Positions 32,757 to 42,299 of a stretch of DNA of 64,000 bases are shown here, piece by piece (the stretch's first letter is position 1; every line of letters begins with the position of its first letter). This DNA is from Leifsonia sp. PS1209 (GTDB lineage: Bacteria > Actinomycetota > Actinomycetes > Actinomycetales > Microbacteriaceae). The notes below the pieces were generated by a model. That model had not been told where the DNA came from. It ran no database searches and saw nothing but the letters and a program-made list of their open reading frames with translations. Made by a program: the position numbers and the translations under genes. The stretch lies in the NCBI RefSeq assembly GCF_012317045.1, contig NZ_CP051154.1, forward strand, positions 4,027,165 through 4,091,164. The letters are read 5' to 3'.

Positions 32757-34094
32757 TCAGTACGCGAGCGCCCTGTCGACGGCTTCGAGGATGCGGTCGG
32801 CGTCGGGGAGGTAGATGTCCTCGAGCTTCGCGGGAGGGAACGGGGTGTCGAATCCGGCCACCCGCAGCACGGGGGACTCGAGGGAGTAGAACGCCTTCTC
32901 GGTGACGGTCGCGGCGATCTCCGAGCCGACGCTGACGTTGCCGGGCGCCTCCTGGGCGACCACGAGCCTGCCGGTCTTCCGCACGGACTCCACGATCGGC
33001 GTGTAGTCGATCGGCGAGAGCGAGCGCACGTCGATGACCTCGATGCTGCGGCCCTCCTCGGCGGCGAGCTCTGCAGCGCGCAACGCGACACTGACCATCC
33101 CGGCCCACGCCACGACGGTGGCGTCCGTGCCGGTGCGGACGACGCGGCTGGCGTGCAGCGGCGTCTCGTTCTCGGCCAGGTCGACCTCGCCCTTGGGCCA
33201 GTAGCGGCTCATCGGCTCGAAGAAGAGCACGGGGTCGTTCGACTGGATGGCCTCCTGGATCATCCAGTACGCGTCGTGCGGGGTCGACGGTGCGACGATG
33301 CGCAGACCTGCCGTGTGCGCGAAGTACGCCTCGGGGGCTTCCTGGTGGTGCTCGACAGCGCCGATGTGACCGCCGTGCGGCACCCGGATGACGATCGGCA
33401 TGCTGATCTTGCCGTCGTGCCGGTTGGTGAGCTTGGCCAGCTGGGTGGTGATCTGGTCGAAGCCGGGGAAGATGAAGCCGTTGAACTGGATCTCCAGCAC
33501 GGGACGGTACCCGCGCATCGCGAGACCGATGGCCGTTCCGACGATGCCCGCTTCGGCGAGAGGGGTGTCGATGACGCGCTGCGGACCGAACTCCTTCTGC
33601 AGACCCTCCGTCACGCGGAAGACACCGCCGAGCGGGCCGACGTCCTCACCCAGGATGAGCACGCGGTCGTCGTCGGCGAGCGCCTTCCTCAGTCCGGCGT
33701 TGAGCGCCTTGACCATCGGCAGCGACTGGATGCGCGGCTCCGGCTCGGCGGGCGCGGCAGGCTGAGCGGGCTCTGCTGCTTCGGCGGGCTCGGACGACTC
33801 CGACGACTCTGCGGCCTCGGCCTGCTCGCCATCCTCGGCGCGCGCATCCTGAGCCGTCTCCGTGCCCGTGGGGGTGGGAGCCGCGTCCTCGATTGTGAAC
33901 TCGCGCGACCACTCCTGCTCGGCGACGTGCTCTTCGAGCACGATGGAGCCCGGCTCGCTCTCGATGATCTCAACCACGTCGATGGCCTGGGTGTCCTCGC
34001 CGACCGGTGCGTCGGAGTGCTCCGGCGTCTCCACCAGTTCAGCCTCGACGATCTCGCCCTCCGTCTCGGGCGCTTCGCTTCTCACGTCGCTCAT
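32757..34094 (-). CDS. bkdB: 2-oxoacid dehydrogenase E1 beta subunit with long acidic N-terminal extension
   Basis: 445 aa. The ordinary E1 beta chain begins near Met127 (MVKALNAGLRKAL) and has the conserved GEDVGPLGGVFRVTEGL, AIGLAMRGYRPVLEIQF and AQEAPGNVSVGSEIAA. Residues 1-126 are an Asp/Glu/Ala/Pro-rich, probably disordered head with repeated EPAE/AEPA pieces, not part of usual E1 beta. No ribosome site precedes the internal ATG, so the extension is probably translated. Its ATG overlaps the E1 alpha stop by four bases. Confidence 0.92.
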   Translation of the reverse strand: MSDVRSEAPETEGEIVEAELVETPEHSDAPVGEDTQAIDVVEIIESEPGSIVLEEHVAEQEWSREFTIEDAAPTPTGTETAQDARAEDGEQAEAAESSESSEPAEAAEPAQPAAPAEPEPRIQSLPMVKALNAGLRKALADDDRVLILGEDVGPLGGVFRVTEGLQKEFGPQRVIDTPLAEAGIVGTAIGLAMRGYRPVLEIQFNGFIFPGFDQITTQLAKLTNRHDGKISMPIVIRVPHGGHIGAVEHHQEAPEAYFAHTAGLRIVAPSTPHDAYWMIQEAIQSNDPVLFFEPMSRYWPKGEVDLAENETPLHASRVVRTGTDATVVAWAGMVSVALRAAELAAEEGRSIEVIDVRSLSPIDYTPIVESVRKTGRLVVAQEAPGNVSVGSEIAATVTEKAFYSLESPVLRVAGFDTPFPPAKLEDIYLPDADRILEAVDRALAY

Positions 34095-35230
34095 GCGTCA
34101 CCTCCGAACGATGCTTCGTAATCGGTGAGCCACTGCTTCTGCTCGTCCATCAGCGGGTGCGGCTCACTGTAGACGTTGTCGAACATCGACGCGATGGGCG
34201 GCACCTCCAGTTCGAGGGTGCGCCTGCGGACGTCGGCGGCCAGGTCGGCCCCCTCCTCGTCCGCACTGTCGAAGAACGCCTGACCGACGCCCTGCTGTTC
34301 GAGGAACGTCCTGAACCGCACGATCGGATCGCGCTCGCCCCAGTACGCCGTCTCTTCGTCCGTGCGGTACTTGCTCGGGTCGTCGCTGGAGGTGTGGGCG
34401 CCCATCCGGTACGTGAGGGCTTCGATCATGCTCGGGCCTTCGCCGTTGCGGGCGTCGTCGAGGTGCTTTGCGGTGACCGCGTACGAGGCGAGCACGTCGT
34501 TTCCGTCGATCTGAACGCCGGGGATGCCGAATCCGCTGGATCGCAGGTAGAGCGGCGATCGCGACTGGGTGGTGACGGGCACCGAGATGGCCCACTGGTT
34601 GTTCTGCAGGAAGAAGACCTGCGGGGTCTGGTAGCTGGCGGCGAAGACGAACGCCTCGCTCACGTCGCCCTGGCTGGTGGCGCCGTCGCCGAAGTAGACG
34701 ATGGCGGCCTCGTCGGTCTCCGGGTTGCCCGTGCCGACCTTGCCGTCGAACTTGATGCCCATCGCGTATCCGGTGGCGTGCAGCGTGTGCGAGCCGATCA
34801 CCAGCGTGTAGAGGTGGAAGTTCTGCACAGCGGGGTCCGTCGGGTCCCAGCCGCCGTGCGTCGTGCCGCGGAGGAGCCCCATGATGCCGACGGGGTCGAT
34901 GCCGCGGATCATGCCGACGACGTGCTCGCGGTAGGAGGGGAAGAGGTGGTCCTGCGGGCGGGCGGCATGGGCCGAGCCCACCTGCGCACCCTCCTGGCCC
35001 ATGCTCGGCACCCAGAGTCCGAGCTGGCCCTGGCGCTGCAGGTTCGCGGCTTCGTGGTCGAAGGCGCGGACCTTGACCATGTCGCGGTACAGCCGCCGGT
35101 AGTCGTCCTCGTCCAGTCGTTCGAGGTAGGGCAGGTATTCCGCTGCGAGTTCGCTGGGCTGGAAACGGCCGTCTGCTGTCAGCAGCTGGACCGTGTTCGC
35201 CGGGCGCGGGGTATCGTTCGTGGCAACCAC
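34091..35230 (-). CDS. bkdA: 2-oxoacid dehydrogenase E1 alpha subunit
   Basis: 379 aa. The thiamine diphosphate site is VYFGDGATSQGDVSEAFVFA with the following LQNNQWAISVP. The phospho-loop region HTSSDDPSKYR is present. It decarboxylates a 2-oxoacid and passes the acyl group to the E2 lipoyl arm. First gene of the bkdABC-type operon; it begins five bases before the end of the upstream aminotransferase, which reads in the same direction and may be cotranscribed. Confidence 0.93.
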   Translation of the reverse strand: MVATNDTPRPANTVQLLTADGRFQPSELAAEYLPYLERLDEDDYRRLYRDMVKVRAFDHEAANLQRQGQLGLWVPSMGQEGAQVGSAHAARPQDHLFPSYREHVVGMIRGIDPVGIMGLLRGTTHGGWDPTDPAVQNFHLYTLVIGSHTLHATGYAMGIKFDGKVGTGNPETDEAAIVYFGDGATSQGDVSEAFVFAASYQTPQVFFLQNNQWAISVPVTTQSRSPLYLRSSGFGIPGVQIDGNDVLASYAVTAKHLDDARNGEGPSMIEALTYRMGAHTSSDDPSKYRTDEETAYWGERDPIVRFRTFLEQQGVGQAFFDSADEEGADLAADVRRRTLELEVPPIASMFDNVYSEPHPLMDEQKQWLTDYEASFGGDA

Positions 35231-35234
35231 CTGT

Positions 35235-36344
35235 CTAACCTAACCGCTTGGCGGGGTGCCCATTTGGTAGGTTCCGCACAATATCTGCGGCCACCTCAAG
35301 GAGTTTGTCCACAGACTCCTGCTCCCCGACACTGATCCGGATGCCCTCGGGCACGAACGCGCGGACCGTCAGTCCCGCGTCGAAGAACGCGTCGTTCGCC
35401 TCGGCGGTCTGGTCGCCGGTGGCGAGCCAGACGAAGTTGCCCTGCGCCTCCGGCACCGCCCAGCCCTGCGCGATCAGCGCATCCCGCAGCTGGTCGCGGC
35501 GCATCGCGATGCGGGCGACGCGCTCCATCAGCTCGTCCTCCGCCTCGATCGAGGCGAGCGCGGCGATGCGCGCGGCGTCGGTGACGGACAGCGGGATCGC
35601 CGCAGAGCGGGCGGCGTCGAGCACGTGCGCCGGACCGACCGCGTATCCGATCCGCAGCGCGGCCAGACCGTAGGCCTTGGAGAAGGTGCGCAGCACCACG
35701 AGGTTGGGATATCGGCCGAGAAGGGGGATGCCGTCGACGGCGTCGTCGTCGGTGACGAACTCGTAGTACGCCTCGTCGAGGAGCACCAGCAGGTCGGAGG
35801 GCACGGCGGCCATGAAGCGCTCGAAGTCCGCCGCCGTGACGATCGTGCCCGTCGGGTTGTTCGGGGTGCAGACGATGACGGCCCGGGTGCGGTCGGTGAT
35901 GGCCGCCGCCAGGGCATCCAGGTCGTGACTGCCGTCCGCGCGATTCGGGACCTGCACGCTGGTCGCGCCGGCGACCGTCACGAGCCCGGGGTACGCCTCG
36001 AACGAGCGCCACGAATAGACGACCTCGTCGCCGACGCCCGCCGCGGCGGAGATGAACTGCGAGAGCAGGGAGACGGAGCCGTTTCCGAGGTGCACCTGCT
36101 CGACGTCGACGCCGTGCCGGTCGGCGAGACGCTGCCGAAGGTCGCCGCCGCCCGCGTTCGGGTAGCGGTTGAGGTCGCTGAGGACGCGGGTGACCGCATC
36201 CACCACCGACGGAAGGGGAGGGAACGGGTTCTCGTTGCTGGACAGCTTGAAGCCGTCGGCCGGGGCCGGCCTTCCCTGCTTGTATGCGGGGACAGCCACG
36301 ATCTCGGGGCGCAGCCTCACGCCACGGGTGTGTTCGGTACTCAC
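35235..36344 (-). CDS. hisC: Histidinol-phosphate / aromatic aminotransferase (HisC family)
   Basis: 369 aa, fold-type I PLP enzyme. The substrate-side motif [11 protein letters not shown], the Asp of the cofactor site in LLDEAYYEF, and the PLP lysine in [14 protein letters not shown] are present. The rest of the his pathway is not near, and the gene sits next to a 2-oxoacid dehydrogenase, so this may be the paralogue Pat, which makes aromatic amino acids from their oxoacids. Sequence alone does not settle it. Confidence 0.88.
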   Translation of the reverse strand: MSTEHTRGVRLRPEIVAVPAYKQGRPAPADGFKLSSNENPFPPLPSVVDAVTRVLSDLNRYPNAGGGDLRQRLADRHGVDVEQVHLGNGSVSLLSQFISAAAGVGDEVVYSWRSFEAYPGLVTVAGATSVQVPNRADGSHDLDALAAAITDRTRAVIVCTPNNPTGTIVTAADFERFMAAVPSDLLVLLDEAYYEFVTDDDAVDGIPLLGRYPNLVVLRTFSKAYGLAALRIGYAVGPAHVLDAARSAAIPLSVTDAARIAALASIEAEDELMERVARIAMRRDQLRDALIAQGWAVPEAQGNFVWLATGDQTAEANDAFFDAGLTVRAFVPEGIRISVGEQESVDKLLEVAADIVRNLPNGHPAKRLG

Positions 36345-36433
36345 GCCCCTAACTTACCCGCGGCCGCATACTGCCGCGGGAATTCTCGCTCCACCCCTCG
36401 CTTCCTGGATGCGCCACCTGGGATCATGGACGC

Positions 36434-36820
36434 ATGAGATTCCTCGTCAAGCTCATCATCAACGCTCTCGCACTCTGGTTCACGACCCTCATCGTGTCCG
36501 GCGTCACCGTCCGCCCATACGCAGAGGGCACGCTGCCGACGATCCTCACCTATCTGCTGATCGCGCTGATCTTCGGTGTGGTCAACGCGATCGTCGGCAC
36601 GGCCATCCGGGTCGTCGCGTTCCCGATCTACATCCTGACGCTCGGGCTCATCTCGTTCATCGTGAACGGGCTGCTCCTGCTGCTCGTGGCGTGGATCAGC
36701 GGACTGATGGGCTTCGGGCTCTACATCGCGGGCTTCTGGTGGGGTGTGCTCGGCGCCCTGGTGCTCGCGCTCATCGCCTGGCTCATGGGCCTGATCCTGC
36801 GCCCGCTCACGCGACGCTGA
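36434..36820 (+). CDS. Phage holin family 4 / PF04020-type membrane protein
   Basis: 128 aa with four membrane helices. NALALWFTTLIVSGV, LIALIFGVVNAIVGTAIRVV and LTLGLISFIVNGLLLLLVAW match the mycobacterial four-helix holin-like family found in most actinobacterial chromosomes; in spite of the name there is no phage around it. Role unknown. It reads toward purB, 49 bp away. Confidence 0.85.
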   Translation: MRFLVKLIINALALWFTTLIVSGVTVRPYAEGTLPTILTYLLIALIFGVVNAIVGTAIRVVAFPIYILTLGLISFIVNGLLLLLVAWISGLMGFGLYIAGFWWGVLGALVLALIAWLMGLILRPLTRR

Positions 36821-36869
36821 CAGCGTGGATGCGGGAGAATAGGTCAGACCCCACCACGCAAGGAGACCC

Positions 36870-38249
36870 ATGACCGCGCTGCCTCCCCAGCCGCTGAGCC
36901 CACTCGACGGCCGTTACCGCTCGGCGGTGCTCGGCCTCGGCGACCACCTCTCGGAGGCCGGCCTCAACCGGGCCCGCGTCCAGGTCGAGGTCGAATGGCT
37001 CATCTACCTGACGAGCCACCGGATGTTCGGGTCCACCCCGCTCACGGAGGAGCAGGTGCGCTCGCTGCGCGCGCTCGTCGACGACTTCGGCCAGCCGGAG
37101 ATCGACAGGCTCGCGGAGCTCGAAGCCACCACCAAGCACGACGTGAAGGCAGTGGAGTACCTGGTGCGCGAGCGCCTGCACGCTCTCGGGCTCGACAGCA
37201 TCGCCGAGCTGACCCACTTCGCGGCCACCAGCGAGGACATCAACAACCTCTCCTATGCGCTCACGGTGAGCGCGGCCGTGAACGAGGTGTGGCTGCCCAA
37301 GCTGCGCGCCGTGATCGGCGAGCTGCGCGCACAGGCGTTCGAGTACCGCGACGACGCCATGCTGGCGCGTACGCACGGTCAGCCGGCGACGCCGACGACG
37401 ATGGGCAAAGAGCTCGCCGTCTTCGTCTACCGCCTCGAGCGCATCGCGAAGCAGATCGACCACAACGAATACCTCGGCAAGTTCAGCGGCGCGACCGGCA
37501 CCTTCGCCGCGCACCTCGTTGCGGATGCGGACGCCGACTGGCCGCGCATCTCGGAGGAGTTCGTCACCAGTCTCGGGCTCGACTGGAACCCGCTGACCAC
37601 GCAGATCGAGTCGCACGACTGGCAGGCGGAGCTGTACGCGAAGATCTCGCACGCCAACCGGGTGCTGCACAACCTGGCGACGGACATCTGGACGTACATC
37701 TCGCTCGGCTACTTCCGGCAGACGCCGGAGCCCGGCGCGACCGGCTCGTCGACGATGCCGCACAAGGTCAACCCGATCCGGTTCGAGAACGCGGAGGCCA
37801 ACCTCGAACTGAGCTCGGCCGTGCTCGACTCGCTCGCTGCGACACTGGTGACCAGCCGCCTGCAGCGCGACCTCACCGACTCCACCACGCAGCGCAACAT
37901 CGGCGTGGGCCTCGGGCACTCCCTGCTGGCCCTGGACAACATCCAGCGCGGCCTCGGTCAGATCGCCCTCGACCGCGACCTGCTTGCGGCCGACCTCGAC
38001 GCCAACTGGGAGGTGCTCGCAGAGGCGATCCAGACGGTCATCCGCGCCGAGGTCACGGCGGGGCGGTCGCAGATCACCGACCCGTACGCGATGCTCAAGG
38101 AACTCACCCGCGGCAAGCGCGTCGACCACCAGGGCCTCACCGACTTCGTCAACACCCTCGACATCGGCCAGGCCGCCAAGAACCGTCTGCTCGCGCTCAC
38201 GCCGCACACGTACACGGGCCTCGCCTCGGCTCTCGTCGACCGGCTCTGA
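36870..38249 (+). CDS. purB: Adenylosuccinate lyase PurB
   Basis: 459 aa. It makes AMP from adenylosuccinate and AICAR from SAICAR. The fumarase/aspartase-superfamily signature GSSTMPHKVNPIRFEN holds the mobile catalytic loop, and TSEDINNLSYAL and RTHGQPATPTTMGKEL are the other two conserved regions. This is the E. coli-like (long) type. AAGGAG precedes the ATG. Confidence 0.96.
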   Translation: MTALPPQPLSPLDGRYRSAVLGLGDHLSEAGLNRARVQVEVEWLIYLTSHRMFGSTPLTEEQVRSLRALVDDFGQPEIDRLAELEATTKHDVKAVEYLVRERLHALGLDSIAELTHFAATSEDINNLSYALTVSAAVNEVWLPKLRAVIGELRAQAFEYRDDAMLARTHGQPATPTTMGKELAVFVYRLERIAKQIDHNEYLGKFSGATGTFAAHLVADADADWPRISEEFVTSLGLDWNPLTTQIESHDWQAELYAKISHANRVLHNLATDIWTYISLGYFRQTPEPGATGSSTMPHKVNPIRFENAEANLELSSAVLDSLAATLVTSRLQRDLTDSTTQRNIGVGLGHSLLALDNIQRGLGQIALDRDLLAADLDANWEVLAEAIQTVIRAEVTAGRSQITDPYAMLKELTRGKRVDHQGLTDFVNTLDIGQAAKNRLLALTPHTYTGLASALVDRL

Positions 38250-38257
38250 CCCCACAG

Positions 38258-38325
38258 ACAATCGAGTCCGAAGTTACTCACGGTCATGCTCGGCGTGTCG
38301 CGTGAAGAGCTTCGGACTCGATTGT
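38258..38325. terminator. Long-armed inverted repeat between purB and a convergent gene
   Basis: Perfect 16-bp arms ACAATCGAGTCCGAAG (38258-38273) and CTTCGGACTCGATTGT (38310-38325) enclose 36 bases; TTTTGGGG follows on the plus strand. Likely a two-way terminator for purB and the gene ending at 38333, though the loop is unusually long. Confidence 0.7.
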
Positions 38326-38332
38326 TTTGGGG

Positions 38333-38653
38333 CTAGTGCGCGGAGGGCTTGGGGGACTCGGGAGAGTCGGGGGACTCGCCGTTCTGCTCCTGGAGGTCGT
38401 GGACCTCGGCGGCGTTCGGCTTGAAGGCGAGCGCGAAGAGGGCCATCAGGACGAGCGCGACGATGAACGCGATGCCGAAGCTCACGCCGGCGAGCAGGAA
38501 CTCGCGGGTCGCGATCAGCACGATCAGGCCGACGAAGACGGCGAGCGCCGCCGAGATGCCGAGCAGTTCCGCCGGCAGGAACCGGTCTTTGCGGGTGGGC
38601 TGGAGTTTCGAGTCGGAGGTCACGCTCTGGTCTTTCTTGTCACGCTTGGTCAC
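38333..38653 (-). CDS. Small two-helix membrane protein
   Basis: 106 aa. A charged head (TKRDKKDQ) precedes two membrane helices (FLPAELLGISAALAVFVGL; GIAFIVALVLMALFALAF) and a Pro/Ser/Glu tail. No known family recognised. It starts with GTG at 38653, overlapping the upstream membrane gene by four bases, so the two are coupled. Confidence 0.75.
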   Translation of the reverse strand: MTKRDKKDQSVTSDSKLQPTRKDRFLPAELLGISAALAVFVGLIVLIATREFLLAGVSFGIAFIVALVLMALFALAFKPNAAEVHDLQEQNGESPDSPESPKPSAH

Positions 38654-39237
38654 GATCCGTTCCCCGCGTTCTGCTCGGCGGCGACGGCACGGGATGCGCT
38701 CCTCAGCGACACGGCGCCGATCCCCTGGAAGACGCCCACGATCACGGCCCACGCCCCGAACAGACCGATCGAGAGCAGCGCATCCACCGGGATGAGCAGG
38801 AAGGCGACGGCGAGCACGGCGGTCAGCGCGCCGGTGATGAGCCAGTCGCGGGCGGCCGCATCCCTGCCCCGGTTGCGGATGCCGTTGTAGAGCTCGAGGA
38901 AGCCGGTGAGCGCCGCCCACACGGTCACGAGATAGAGGTAGAGGCCGAGGCCGCTGGTCATCAGCGTGAGGGCGAGAACACCGGCGATGACGCCGATGGC
39001 GCCCTGCACGATGAAGAGGGTGCGCGTGTTGCCGCGGAGGCCGCTGGTGGCGGTGAGGACCGCTGTGGCGAGTCCGTCGAGGATGGCGAACACCCCGAAG
39101 ACGATCAGCCCGAACTCGGCGGTGTGCGCATCCCTGGTGAAGGTGATGACGGCGGTCGCCGCGAGCGCGACGACGGCACGGACAGCGGGGACCACCCAGT
39201 ACCGGTTGGACTTCGGGGCAGGAACAGCGGGTGCCAC
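38650..39237 (-). CDS. HdeD/DUF308-like membrane protein
   Basis: 195 aa, about six membrane helices arranged as repeats (FGLIVFGVFAILDGLATAVL; LYLVTVWAALTGFLELYNGI; SIGLFGAWAVIVGVFQGIGA). This repeated pattern is that of HdeD/DUF308 proteins, whose role outside enteric acid resistance is unclear. GTG start at 39237. Confidence 0.75.
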   Translation of the reverse strand: MAPAVPAPKSNRYWVVPAVRAVVALAATAVITFTRDAHTAEFGLIVFGVFAILDGLATAVLTATSGLRGNTRTLFIVQGAIGVIAGVLALTLMTSGLGLYLYLVTVWAALTGFLELYNGIRNRGRDAAARDWLITGALTAVLAVAFLLIPVDALLSIGLFGAWAVIVGVFQGIGAVSLRSASRAVAAEQNAGNGS

Positions 39238-39374
39238 TCGGCGACCTCTCTCGTACGGGTTTCCCCGCTAGTTTAGTCGCGGTGCGCCTGCGCGTTTGCC
39301 GCGTGCGCGCGCGGGCGCTCGGTATGCTCGGGCTGTCTCCTGTCCGAGCACCACCCGACCACGAAGGGCTCCGG

Positions 39375-40076
39375 ATGCGGATCGGTTTCGGAATCGTCCG
39401 AGCGGCGATGTGCCTGCTCACCATCGTGGCGATCGTCGCCCAGTTCGCGACGAGTGTGAACTTCATCTCGGGCAAGGGCGGCAACATCGCCGGCTACGTT
39501 GTGAACTTCTTCAGCTTCTTCACGATCGACTCGAACATCGGCTACGTCGTGGTGCTGGGCATCGGCGCCGTCTTCCTCTTCACCCGCACCGGCGACGACC
39601 CCGGCTGGTTCACCGGGCTGCGGGCGGCGGTGACGACGTACATGGTCACGACCGGCGTGGTCTACAACCTGCTGCTGCGCAACATTCCGCTGCCGCAGGG
39701 CCAGACGGTGGAGTGGTCGAACGAGGTGCTGCACGTCGTCGGCCCCGTCTACCTGCTGATCGACTGGCTGTTCGCGCCGGGACGTGCCGCGCTGCGCAAC
39801 TCGGTCCTGTGGTGGATCGTCGGGTTCCCGATCGTCTGGGCGGTCTACACGCTCATCCGGGCGCCGTTCGGAGCGGACCCGGTGACGGGAAAGCAGCCGT
39901 GGTACCCGTACCCGTTCCTCAACCCGCACACCTCGCCGAACGGATACCTGTCTGTCTCGTTCTACGTGCTGCTGATCGCCGCGGTGATCCTGTGCGTCGG
40001 GTTCGGGGTGGTGTGGGTGTCGCGGCGGTGGGCGCGGGATGCGCCAACCCGTGGAGGTGTGGCCAGGCCCTCCTAG
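39375..40076 (+). CDS. Pr6Pr-family membrane protein
   Basis: 233 aa, six membrane helices. The pattern NFFSFFTIDSNIGYVV, NEVLHVVGPVYLLIDWLF and YPYPFLNPHTSPNGY, with conserved His, Asp and aromatic residues, fits the Pr6Pr (FAR-17a/AIG1-like) family. Function not known. A TATGCT box at 39322-39327 is a possible -10. The last bases overlap the next gene on the other strand. Confidence 0.8.
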   Translation: MRIGFGIVRAAMCLLTIVAIVAQFATSVNFISGKGGNIAGYVVNFFSFFTIDSNIGYVVVLGIGAVFLFTRTGDDPGWFTGLRAAVTTYMVTTGVVYNLLLRNIPLPQGQTVEWSNEVLHVVGPVYLLIDWLFAPGRAALRNSVLWWIVGFPIVWAVYTLIRAPFGADPVTGKQPWYPYPFLNPHTSPNGYLSVSFYVLLIAAVILCVGFGVVWVSRRWARDAPTRGGVARPS

Positions 40077-40573
40077 GCCCGCGCCATCCTGTCCACGCTG
40101 TTCGACCAGAAGACCACCCCGGCGACCGCCGTCAGGGCGAGCAGGAACGCGCCGGTCGGCGTGATCGTGTCCGCGATCCTGTGCTGCGCGCAGAGCGCGG
40201 AGGCGACCCCCGCGGCGAGCCCGCTGACGGAAACGACGGCGAACGAGTACGAGATGACCCTGGCGGCCCCGTCGAGCAGCATCCCGCGCACGATCAGCGC
40301 GATGGCGGCGATCAGCCAGGTGGCCCCGAGCGGGAACGAGATCAGCAGCGCGAGCTCGTCCCGCAGCAGCAGCCCGGGCACCAGGTAGAGCAGCGCGGCG
40401 GAGGCGAGCATGGCGAGCCCCAGCCCGACGAACCCGAGGAGCCGGACGCGCTCGGACCGGAACGCCTGGATGGTGCCGACCACAGACGGCCAGGTGAGTG
40501 CGAACGAGAACGCCACGACGGCCAGCGCGACCGCGCCGGCGCCCTGGACGAGCGGAAGCAGGTTGACGTTCAT
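40073..40573 (-). CDS. Hypothetical multi-pass membrane protein
   Basis: 166 aa with five probable membrane helices and no recognised family. The start is taken at ATG 40573 (MNVNLLPLVQGAGAV); an upstream frame exists but would not improve the membrane topology. It sits between the Pr6Pr gene and an MFS exporter on the same strand (77-base gap). Confidence 0.68.
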   Translation of the reverse strand: MNVNLLPLVQGAGAVALAVVAFSFALTWPSVVGTIQAFRSERVRLLGFVGLGLAMLASAALLYLVPGLLLRDELALLISFPLGATWLIAAIALIVRGMLLDGAARVISYSFAVVSVSGLAAGVASALCAQHRIADTITPTGAFLLALTAVAGVVFWSNSVDRMARA

Positions 40574-40650
40574 ACCGATATTCAACGCCGATGGGGATGC
40601 GTTCGCATCATTCCGGAGAATGACTCTTTCGCCGCTGCGATAGCACCCGG

Positions 40651-42237
40651 TCAGGCGGCGAAGTAGTGCCGTTCGGTGGCAGGGCCGTCGCAGTAGCGGA
40701 GGGCATCCGCCAACAGCTCGCGATCCCTGCCCGTGAGCCGCTGCGACTGCTGCCGCCGGAACTCGCCCCACGACGGCACGACGAACGCCTCCAGCATCCT
40801 GTTCTCGTCCTCCCCGCTGCGGTAGAGCCTCCACCGCGATGCACCTGTCCGGCGGCGCGAGTCCTCGACGTGCTCCATCGCCGCGCGGAACTCCGACGTC
40901 TCACCGGCCCGTACCGGGTACGTGACCTCGATGAGCACCGGCCCGTCCGTCGGATCCGGCTCGAACACCAGCATCGGCGTCGCCCAGGTGAGCGAGATGG
41001 TGCGGTCGATCTCTCCGGTCCCCGGCAGGAGCGGCAGCAGCCGCACGCTCGCGGCCACGAGTAGGAGCAGCAGCGCGGCGAGGGCGAGCGCGTTCGTGGT
41101 GCCGAACAGCTGCGCGATCAGTCCCCAGAGGAACGAGCCGATCGCCATCGTGCCCATGAAGACCAGGATGTAGACGGCGGCGCCGCGCGAGCGCACCCAC
41201 TGCGGCAGGGTCAGCTGCAGGGCGGCGTTCAGCACCGTGAGGGTCCCGATCCAGGCGAGCCCGGCGAGCACGAGAAGGAGGAGCGTCGGGATGTACGGCA
41301 GGTAGGCGGCCGCGACAGTCCCGACGGCGAACAGCACGGCACTGACCGCCACAACCACGTTGTCCGAGAACCGTTTGCGCACCACGGGCAGGGCGAAGAT
41401 CCCGAGCACAGCGCCCACCCCGAGCGCGCCGAGGAGCAGGCCGTAGCCGCTGGAGTCGAGTTCGAGTCGTTTCGCCGTGACGGGCAGGAGCGCCCACAGA
41501 GCACTGGCCGGCGCCGCGAACAGGGCCGACCGCAACAGGATGCGCCGCACCAGGTGGGCGGACGCGACGTACCGCACACCCGCCCGCAGCGCGGGGCCGA
41601 ACCGCTCCCTGTCGTCGAGTCCGTCCTGCGGCGGCCGCTTCCACCAGACCAGCGCTGCGGCGGCGGCGATGAAACTCAGCGCGTTGATGCCGAACACCAC
41701 GGGCGCGCCCGTCAGCGACAGGATCGCTCCGGCGAGCGCCGGCCCGACCGCCCTCGCCCCGTTCACCGTCACGCCGCCGAGGGCCGACGACGCCCCGATC
41801 TGCTCGCGCGGGACGAGTTCGGGCTGGATGGCCTGCCAGGCGGGCGAGGTGAGTGTGGAAGTGACGCCCAGCAGGAACGTGAAGGCCAGCAGGCTGAGCG
41901 GGGTCAGATCGTTCAGCAGCGCGACCACGGTGAGGGCGGCCGCGATGACGACGCTCGCGACCATCCCCCAGATCAGCAGTTTGCGCCGGTCGAGCGAGTC
42001 GGCCAGCACTCCCGCGGGCAGCGAGAACAGCATCGCGGGGGCGAGGCTCGCGGTCTGCACGAGGGCGATCACGGTCGCGCCGGCCGCCGCATCCACCAGG
42101 AACCACTGGGCGCCGACGGTCTGCATCCAGGTGCCGATGTTGCTGCCGAGCTGCGCGAACCACAGCACGCGGAAGGCCGGGATGGCCATCGGCGCCCACG
42201 CGGACACGATGGAGGGGGCGGCAGCGGTCTTCGACAT
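40651..42237 (-). CDS. MFS exporter (EntS-like) with extra C-terminal soluble domain
   Basis: 528 aa. Residues 1-410 are a 12-helix MFS_3-type transporter (FRVLWFAQLGSNIGTWMQTV; LADSLDRRKLL; GVTVNGARAVGPALAGAI), the group that includes siderophore exporter EntS. After the last helix comes a soluble domain of about 110 residues (VLIEVTYPVRAGETSEFRAA; SRWRLYRSGEDENRMLEAFV) with a ferredoxin-like alpha/beta pattern, as in antibiotic-biosynthesis monooxygenase domains. It could sense or bind the transported compound. Substrate unknown. Confidence 0.88.
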   Translation of the reverse strand: MSKTAAAPSIVSAWAPMAIPAFRVLWFAQLGSNIGTWMQTVGAQWFLVDAAAGATVIALVQTASLAPAMLFSLPAGVLADSLDRRKLLIWGMVASVVIAAALTVVALLNDLTPLSLLAFTFLLGVTSTLTSPAWQAIQPELVPREQIGASSALGGVTVNGARAVGPALAGAILSLTGAPVVFGINALSFIAAAAALVWWKRPPQDGLDDRERFGPALRAGVRYVASAHLVRRILLRSALFAAPASALWALLPVTAKRLELDSSGYGLLLGALGVGAVLGIFALPVVRKRFSDNVVVAVSAVLFAVGTVAAAYLPYIPTLLLLVLAGLAWIGTLTVLNAALQLTLPQWVRSRGAAVYILVFMGTMAIGSFLWGLIAQLFGTTNALALAALLLLLVAASVRLLPLLPGTGEIDRTISLTWATPMLVFEPDPTDGPVLIEVTYPVRAGETSEFRAAMEHVEDSRRRTGASRWRLYRSGEDENRMLEAFVVPSWGEFRRQQSQRLTGRDRELLADALRYCDGPATERHYFAA

Positions 42238-42299
42238 GCTTGCATTATGCGGCGAGCGCGTTACGGCCGTGTGTCCGGAGCATCCCGGACAGTGCCCGC

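Noticed and set aside
36434..36820. Prophage remnant suggested by the holin-like name
   Set aside because: The family is a normal chromosomal membrane protein in Actinobacteria and no other phage gene is near.
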